NCBI GenBank assembly: GCA_003526065.1
Contig: DQBD01000103.1
Coordinates: 1-9,926 of the forward strand
Length of the DNA stretch: 9,926 nucleotides
Source: Gammaproteobacteria bacterium
GTDB lineage: Bacteria; Pseudomonadota; Gammaproteobacteria; Immundisolibacterales; Immundisolibacteraceae
Reading direction: 5' to 3'
Part shown: positions 6,751 through 9,926 of the stretch, in pieces
Position numbering within the stretch: position 1 is the stretch's first letter
How the letters are laid out: every line of letters starts with the position of its first letter
The notes under the pieces: generated by a model
The model's input: the letters and a program-made list of their open reading frames with translations, nothing else
What the model was told of the DNA's origin: nothing
Database searches by the model: none
Position numbers and translations under genes: made by a program

Positions 6751-6820
6751 CTGCTTCTCGACGGGAGCCTGCACCAGCTGCCCACGCCGGAAAACGCCCT
6801 GCGCCGGCAGCCGGTAACGC

Positions 6821-7891
6821 TCAGGCGACCTGCGCGGCGCGCACCTGCGGGCGCAACCTGCGATGCATGTCGCGCAGCAGGGATTCGGTGGTTGCCCAGT
6901 CGATGCACGGGTCGGTCACCGACACGCCGTAGCGCAACTGCGACAGGTCCGCCGGAATCGGCTGGTTGCCGGCTTCGAGGTTGCTCTCCAGCATCAGGCC
7001 GACGATGGAGCGATTGCCCTCCAGCATCTGACTGACACAGTTCTCGAGCACCAGGCCCTGCAGTTCGGGCTGCTTGTTGCAGTTGGCGTGGCTGCAGTCG
7101 ACCACGATGTTCTGCGGCAGCTTGGCCTTGGCCAGCGCCTGTTCGCACAGCGCCACGGCGACCGAATCGTAATTCGGCCGGTCATGACCGCCGCGCAGCA
7201 CCAGGTGGCCGTACGGATTGCCGCGGGTGCGGATGACCGCCGACTGCCCCTGCAGGTTGATGCCCAGGAAACTGTGCGGGCTGGCCGCCGATTTCATGGC
7301 GTTGATCGCCACTTCGATGCCGCCGTCGGTGCCGTTCTTGAAACCGACCGCCGTCGACAGGCCGCTGGACATCTCGCGGTGGGTCTGCGACTCGGTGGTG
7401 CGCGCGCCGATGGCGGTCCAGGTGATCAGGTCGTGCAGGTACTGCGGCATGATCGGGTCGAGCGCTTCGGTACCGGCCGGCAGACCCATGTCGGCCAGCT
7501 CCAGCAGCAGCTCGCGCGCCTTGCCGACGCCTTCCTCGATGTGGAAGGAGTCGTCCATGCGCGGGTCGTTGATCAGGCCCTTCCAGCCGGTGGAGGTGCG
7601 CGGCTTCTCGAAGTACACGCGCATGATCACCAGCAGCGTGTCCTTGACCTCCTGCGAGAGCGCCTGCAGGCGACGCGCGTAGTCGCGTGCGGCGTCCAGG
7701 TCGTGGATGGAGCACGGGCCGACCACCACGAAACGGCGCGGGTCGCGCCGGTCCAGGATGGCCTGCACCGCGGCGCGACCTTCCAGCACGGTGCGCTCGG
7801 CGGCGGGTGTCAGCGGCAGCCGGGCACGCACCTCGGCCGGGGTCGGCATGAGCTGCTGCTCGACGACATTGATATTGGTCAGCTTGTCCAT
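6821..7891 (-). CDS. aroF: 3-deoxy-7-phosphoheptulonate (DAHP) synthase, class I, AroF-like
   Basis: The cytoplasmic first enzyme of the shikimate pathway condenses phosphoenolpyruvate with erythrose 4-phosphate to DAHP. It is 356 residues, the normal type I length. Motifs are VVVGPCSIHD (55-64), MRVYFEKPRTSTGWKGL (90-106), GARTTESQTHREMSSGLS (162-179), GFKNGTDG (183-190), VLRGGHDRPNY (231-241) and VVDCSHANCNK (263-273). The four metal ligands known from E. coli AroG correspond to Cys60, His268, Glu302 and Asp327. Over remembered E. coli sequences it fits tyrosine-sensitive AroF best: the NRSIVGLMLESN and YGVSVTD blocks, the LTNINV start with an Asn matching AroF Asn8, and a C-terminus ending QVA. 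Tyrosine feedback inhibition is therefore inferred, and the symbol could equally be aroG in other schemes. The ATG at 7891 gives the standard N-terminus; no good Shine-Dalgarno precedes it. It is a lone gene, cut off from the upstream tRNA by a terminator. Confidence 0.93.
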   Translation of the reverse strand: MDKLTNINVVEQQLMPTPAEVRARLPLTPAAERTVLEGRAAVQAILDRRDPRRFVVVGPCSIHDLDAARDYARRLQALSQEVKDTLLVIMRVYFEKPRTSTGWKGLINDPRMDDSFHIEEGVGKARELLLELADMGLPAGTEALDPIMPQYLHDLITWTAIGARTTESQTHREMSSGLSTAVGFKNGTDGGIEVAINAMKSAASPHSFLGINLQGQSAVIRTRGNPYGHLVLRGGHDRPNYDSVAVALCEQALAKAKLPQNIVVDCSHANCNKQPELQGLVLENCVSQMLEGNRSIVGLMLESNLEAGNQPIPADLSQLRYGVSVTDPCIDWATTESLLRDMHRRLRPQVRAAQVA

Positions 7892-7930
7892 GGGCGCTCG
7901 GGCGATCGCATAAGTCAAAGGCGGCCGCCG

Positions 7931-7960
7931 ATTGTAAAGGCTGCGCGCCGATGCTGCCGA
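7931..7960 (-). promoter_or_regulatory. Candidate promoter of the DAHP synthase gene
   Basis: On the minus strand TACAAT (7931-7936, five of six matches) has TCGGCA (7955-7960, four of six) 18 bases upstream. Transcription would begin near 7924, giving a leader of about 33 bases. I see no TyrR-like operator or leader peptide. Confidence 0.45.
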
Positions 7961-8018
7961 CGCCGGCGCCGACGGGCGGCGCGCTGGCCACGTCCAGGCG
8001 CGAGGCGGGAGGCACCCG

Positions 8019-8049
8019 AAAAACACGACGCCCGGGCGGAGCCGGGCGT
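8019..8049 (-). terminator. Rho-independent terminator after tRNA-Val
   Basis: An 8-bp GC-rich stem (8028-8035 with 8042-8049) has a 6-base loop and is preceded, in minus-strand reading, by the tRNA 3' end. It is followed by CGTG and TTTTT (8019-8023). CACG and CGTG flanks can extend the stem. It separates the tRNA gene from the DAHP synthase gene. Confidence 0.75.
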
Positions 8050-8063
8050 TTTCGTGCAAGCGA

Positions 8064-8138
8064 TGGTGGGCGATGCTGGGATCGAACCAGCGACCCCTAC
8101 CGTGTGAAGGTAGTGCTCTACCGCTGAGCTAATCGCCC
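8064..8138 (-). tRNA. tRNA-Val(CAC), CCA encoded
   Basis: A complete 75-base cloverleaf. The acceptor stem is GGGCGAT with ATCGCCC, followed by discriminator A and encoded CCA (8064-8066). The D arm is GCTC-AGCGGTA-GAGC, and the anticodon stem CTACC/GGTAG closes the loop TTCACAC, giving anticodon CAC (reads GUG). The variable loop is five bases and the T arm is GCTGG-TTCGATC-CCAGC. It stands alone with its own promoter and terminator. Confidence 0.97.
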
Positions 8139-8175
8139 CCTGAGCTGGACCGTGCGTGCCGTTCCAGGGGCGCGG

Positions 8176-8204
8176 ATTGTAGGCGGCCGGCCGGTGGCGG
8201 TCAA
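8176..8204 (-). promoter_or_regulatory. Promoter of tRNA-Val
   Basis: On the minus strand TTGACC (8199-8204, five of six matches) is followed by an exact 17-base spacer and TACAAT (8176-8181, five of six). The next bases, CCGCGCC, are a GC-rich discriminator of the kind seen at stringently controlled stable-RNA promoters. The predicted start near 8169 leaves a leader of about 30 bases. Confidence 0.75.
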
Positions 8205-8235
8205 TCATCCGGCACGGGCGCCGGACGGCCGCCGC

Positions 8236-8241
8236 TACAAT
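8236..8241 (+). promoter_or_regulatory. Probable -10 box of gltX
   Basis: TACAAT lies 38 bases before the gltX ATG and is followed by AGGCGCCCC. No recognisable -35 lies 16-18 bases upstream. It is divergent from the tRNA-Val promoter. The leader would be about 32 bases and shows no Shine-Dalgarno. Confidence 0.45.
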
Positions 8242-8279
8242 AGGCGCCCCACGCCGCCAGCCCCCGACCCGAACCCGAC

Positions 8280-9695
8280 ATGAGCGTCCGCAGCCGTTTC
8301 GCCCCCAGCCCCACCGGTTATCTGCACATCGGCGGGGCCCGTACCGCCCTGTTCGCCTGGCTGCATGCGCGCCGTCACGGCGGCACCTTCATCCTGCGCA
8401 TCGAGGACACCGACCGCGAGCGCTCCACCGAAGCCTCGGTCAACGCCATCCTGGAAGGCATGACCTGGCTCGGCCTGAACTACGACGAAGGCCCGTTCTA
8501 TCAAACCCAGCGCTTCGAGCGGTACCGGGACGTGCTCGACCAGCTGCTCGCCGCCGGCCATGCCTACCGCTGCTACTGCACCCCGGAAGACCTGGCGGCG
8601 CGGCGCGAGGCGCAGCTGGCACGCAAGGAAAAACCGCGCTACGACGGCCGCTGCCGCCATCTCGACGCGCCCCCGCCGGGCGAGCCGCCGTTCGTGATCC
8701 GTTTTCGCAATCCGCTCGACGGCGACGTGGTGGTGGACGACCTCATCCGCGGCCGCGTGCCGTTCAGCAACACCGAGCTCGACGACCTGGTGCTGGCGCG
8801 CACCGACGGCACGCCGACCTACAACTTCACGGTGGTGGTCGACGACATGGACATGGGCGTGAGCTGCGTCATTCGCGGCGACGACCACCTCAACAACACG
8901 CCGCGTCAGCTCAACATCCTGCGTGCGCTGGGCGCACCGGCACCGCAGTACGCGCACGTGCCGATGATCCTCGGCCCGGACGGCGCGCGGCTGTCCAAGC
9001 GTCACGGCGCGGTCAGCGTGCTGCAGTACCGCGACGACGGCATCCTGCCGGAGGCACTGCTCAACTATCTGGTGCGCCTGGGGTGGTCGCACGGCGACCA
9101 GGAAGTGTTCTCGCTCGACGAACTGGTCGCGCTGTTCGATATCGAGCAGGTCAATCGCGCCGCCGCCGCGGTCAATCCGGAAAAGCTGCTGTGGCTGAAC
9201 CAGCACTACCTGAAAACCAGCGACCCCGAGCACGTGGCGCGGCACCTGAGCCCCTTCCTCGGCCGTCATGGCGTCGATCCCGCGCTCGATGGCCCGCCGT
9301 TGCACGAGGTGGTGCTGGCGCTGCGCGAGCGCAGCAAGACACTGCTCGAGATGGCCGACAAGGCCCTGCCCTTCTACCGCGAGTTCGACCACTACGATCC
9401 GGCCGCCGCGGCCAAGCACCTGACGGCCGAGGTGATCGAGCCGTTGCTGACCCTGCACACGCGGTTCGAACAGCTCGAGGACTGGCAGGCCCCGCAGCTG
9501 CATGCGCTGGTCGAGGAGGTTGCGGCACAGCACGGGCGCAAGTTCGGCCAGCTGGCGCAACCGCTGCGTGTGGCGCTGTGCGGCAACGCCGTGTCGCCGG
9601 CCATCGACGTCACCTTGCAGCTGATCGGGCGCGGGCGCGTGCTCGGACGCCTGGAACGCGCCGTACAGTGGCTGAAAAACCGCGACGACGCTTGA
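8280..9695 (+). CDS. gltX: Glutamyl-tRNA synthetase
   Basis: This cytoplasmic class I aminoacyl-tRNA synthetase attaches glutamate to tRNA-Glu. It is 471 residues, matching bacterial GluRS. The Rossmann fold holds FAPSPTGYLHIGGART (7-22), with HIGG as the HIGH signature, and IEDTD (41-45). The KMSKS signature appears as RLSKRHG (237-243). A zinc site with the exact E. coli spacing is visible: Cys98-x-Cys100 and Cys125-x-His127. The anticodon-binding domain covers about 320-471 and ends with IDVTLQLIGRGRVLGRLERA (442-461). The ATG at 8280 begins right at the conserved N-terminus; no Shine-Dalgarno is seen. Whether it is discriminating or also charges tRNA-Gln cannot be judged here. It is followed after 41 bases by tRNA-Ala and then tRNA-Glu, its own substrate, and no terminator lies between. 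Confidence 0.97.
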   Translation: MSVRSRFAPSPTGYLHIGGARTALFAWLHARRHGGTFILRIEDTDRERSTEASVNAILEGMTWLGLNYDEGPFYQTQRFERYRDVLDQLLAAGHAYRCYCTPEDLAARREAQLARKEKPRYDGRCRHLDAPPPGEPPFVIRFRNPLDGDVVVDDLIRGRVPFSNTELDDLVLARTDGTPTYNFTVVVDDMDMGVSCVIRGDDHLNNTPRQLNILRALGAPAPQYAHVPMILGPDGARLSKRHGAVSVLQYRDDGILPEALLNYLVRLGWSHGDQEVFSLDELVALFDIEQVNRAAAAVNPEKLLWLNQHYLKTSDPEHVARHLSPFLGRHGVDPALDGPPLHEVVLALRERSKTLLEMADKALPFYREFDHYDPAAAAKHLTAEVIEPLLTLHTRFEQLEDWQAPQLHALVEEVAAQHGRKFGQLAQPLRVALCGNAVSPAIDVTLQLIGRGRVLGRLERAVQWLKNRDDA

Positions 9696-9721
9696 CACTG
9701 CCGGCCGGCAATCAGTAAAGT
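9692..9721 (+). promoter_or_regulatory. Promoter of the tRNA-Ala/tRNA-Glu unit, overlapping the gltX stop
   Basis: A perfect TTGACA (9692-9697) contains the TGA stop of gltX. An 18-base spacer follows, then TAAAGT (9716-9721, four of six matches). The next bases, TCGCGCCCC, form a GC-rich discriminator. Transcription would start near 9728, only about eight bases before tRNA-Ala. The spacer contains the 12-base palindrome TGCCGGCCGGCA (9699-9710). Confidence 0.6.
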
Positions 9722-9736
9722 TCGCGCCCCTTGCAC

Positions 9737-9812
9737 GGGGCCATAGCTCAGCTGGGAGAGCGCAACACTGGCAGTGTTGAGGTCGGCGGTTCGATCCCGC
9801 CTGGCTCCACCA
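9737..9812 (+). tRNA. tRNA-Ala(GGC), CCA encoded
   Basis: A complete 76-base cloverleaf. The acceptor stem is GGGGCCA with TGGCTCC and contains the G3-U70 wobble pair that marks alanine tRNAs, with discriminator A and encoded CCA. The anticodon stem CAACA/TGTTG closes the loop CTGGCAG, giving anticodon GGC (reads GCC). The T arm is GGCGG-TTCGATC-CCGCC. Confidence 0.97.
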
Positions 9813-9817
9813 AAATT

Positions 9818-9846
9818 CGCCACACCGGCCCGACGCCGGTGTGGCG
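9818..9846. other. Perfect 12-bp hairpin between tRNA-Ala and tRNA-Glu
   Basis: CGCCACACCGGC (9818-9829) pairs completely with GCCGGTGTGGCG (9835-9846) around the loop CCGAC. Read in the tRNA direction it has no T-tract. Read on the minus strand it is followed by AATTTT (9812-9817), so it may end antisense transcription or act as an RNA processing or spacer structure in the tRNA precursor. Confidence 0.7.
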
Positions 9847-9855
9847 CCGGCCTAC

Positions 9856-9926
9856 GTCCCCATCGTCTAGAGGCCTAGGACACCGCCCTTTCACGGCGGC
9901 AACAGGGGTTCGAATCCCCTTGGGGA
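9856..9926 (+). tRNA. tRNA-Glu(TTC), 3' end cut by window edge
   Basis: The acceptor begins GTCCCCA and pairs with TGGGGA up to the window end; the last acceptor base, discriminator and CCA lie outside. The anticodon stem CCGCC/GGCGG closes the loop CTTTCAC, giving anticodon TTC (reads GAA/GAG). The T arm is AGGGG-TTCGAAT-CCCCT. It is the substrate of the gltX product encoded just upstream. Confidence 0.96.

Noticed and set aside
6786..6812. Intrinsic terminator for the DAHP synthase gene near AAAACGCCC
   Set aside because: Only a three- to five-pair stem with a poorly placed TTTT can be drawn on the minus strand; too weak to call.
6863..8107. Plus-strand open frame opposite the DAHP synthase gene, running into tRNA-Val
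   Set aside because: It overlaps a certain gene and a tRNA and has no domain; it is a shadow.
8184..8193. GC palindrome CGGCCGGCCG near the tRNA-Val promoter as an operator
   Set aside because: Short CG palindromes of this type recur through the window and reflect base composition.
8235..9698. Very long open frame on the minus strand, antisense to gltX
   Set aside because: Its composition (rich in R, H, V, Q, A) is typical of the reverse frame of GC-rich genes, it has no recognisable domain, and gltX on the other strand is beyond doubt.

Overview
This window looks like ordinary core chromosome from a GC-rich gammaproteobacterium. By eye it is roughly two thirds G+C. The pointers to the group are a DusA-type dihydrouridine synthase, a class I DAHP synthase of the AroF/AroG/AroH family, a glutamyl-tRNA synthetase with the E. 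coli-type C-x-C...C-x-H zinc site, a feoAB operon behind a classical Fur box, and tRNA-Ala and tRNA-Glu genes directly after gltX. Species or genus cannot be assigned from this sequence alone. I see no mobile element, prophage, CRISPR array, pseudogene or foreign-looking island.

Layout, left to right. Positions 1-1127 (minus) hold the N-terminal 375 codons of acetoacetyl-CoA synthetase, cut by the window edge. Positions 1337-1573 (minus) encode a 78-residue protein with two CDGSH iron-sulfur motifs, with its own promoter, Shine-Dalgarno and rho-independent terminator. Divergent from it is dusA (1691-2701, plus), whose likely -10 box sits so close to the ATG that its mRNA may be leaderless. 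dusA converges on a minus-strand block: a 501-residue HpaB-type flavin monooxygenase (2827-4332) lying downstream of feoB (4429-6327) and feoA (6324-6593). The feoAB promoter at 6672-6700 overlaps a near-perfect Fur operator. Further right are a DAHP synthase (6821-7891, minus) and a tRNA-Val(CAC) gene with its own terminator (8064-8138, minus). gltX (8280-9695, plus) is divergent from that tRNA and is followed by tRNA-Ala(GGC) and tRNA-Glu(TTC), the last cut by the window edge.

Functional threads: feoAB imports ferrous iron and is very probably Fur-repressed. The oxygenase gene begins 96 bp after feoB on the same strand with no convincing terminator between, so it could receive read-through from the iron promoter or use a weak promoter of its own. 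gltX charges tRNA-Glu, whose gene lies just downstream; a strong promoter at the gltX stop codon would let the tRNAs be made independently of the synthetase. DusA, GltX and three tRNA genes make this partly a translation-related neighbourhood. The remaining genes serve aromatic amino acid entry and ketone-body activation. No gap without a gene exceeds about 230 bases.

I found no convincing new biological system. The points most worth a second look are the orphan HpaB-like oxygenase next to feoAB, the tandem-CDGSH gene with overlapping divergent promoters, the perfect 12-bp hairpin between the two tRNAs, and the possible leaderless dusA transcript.
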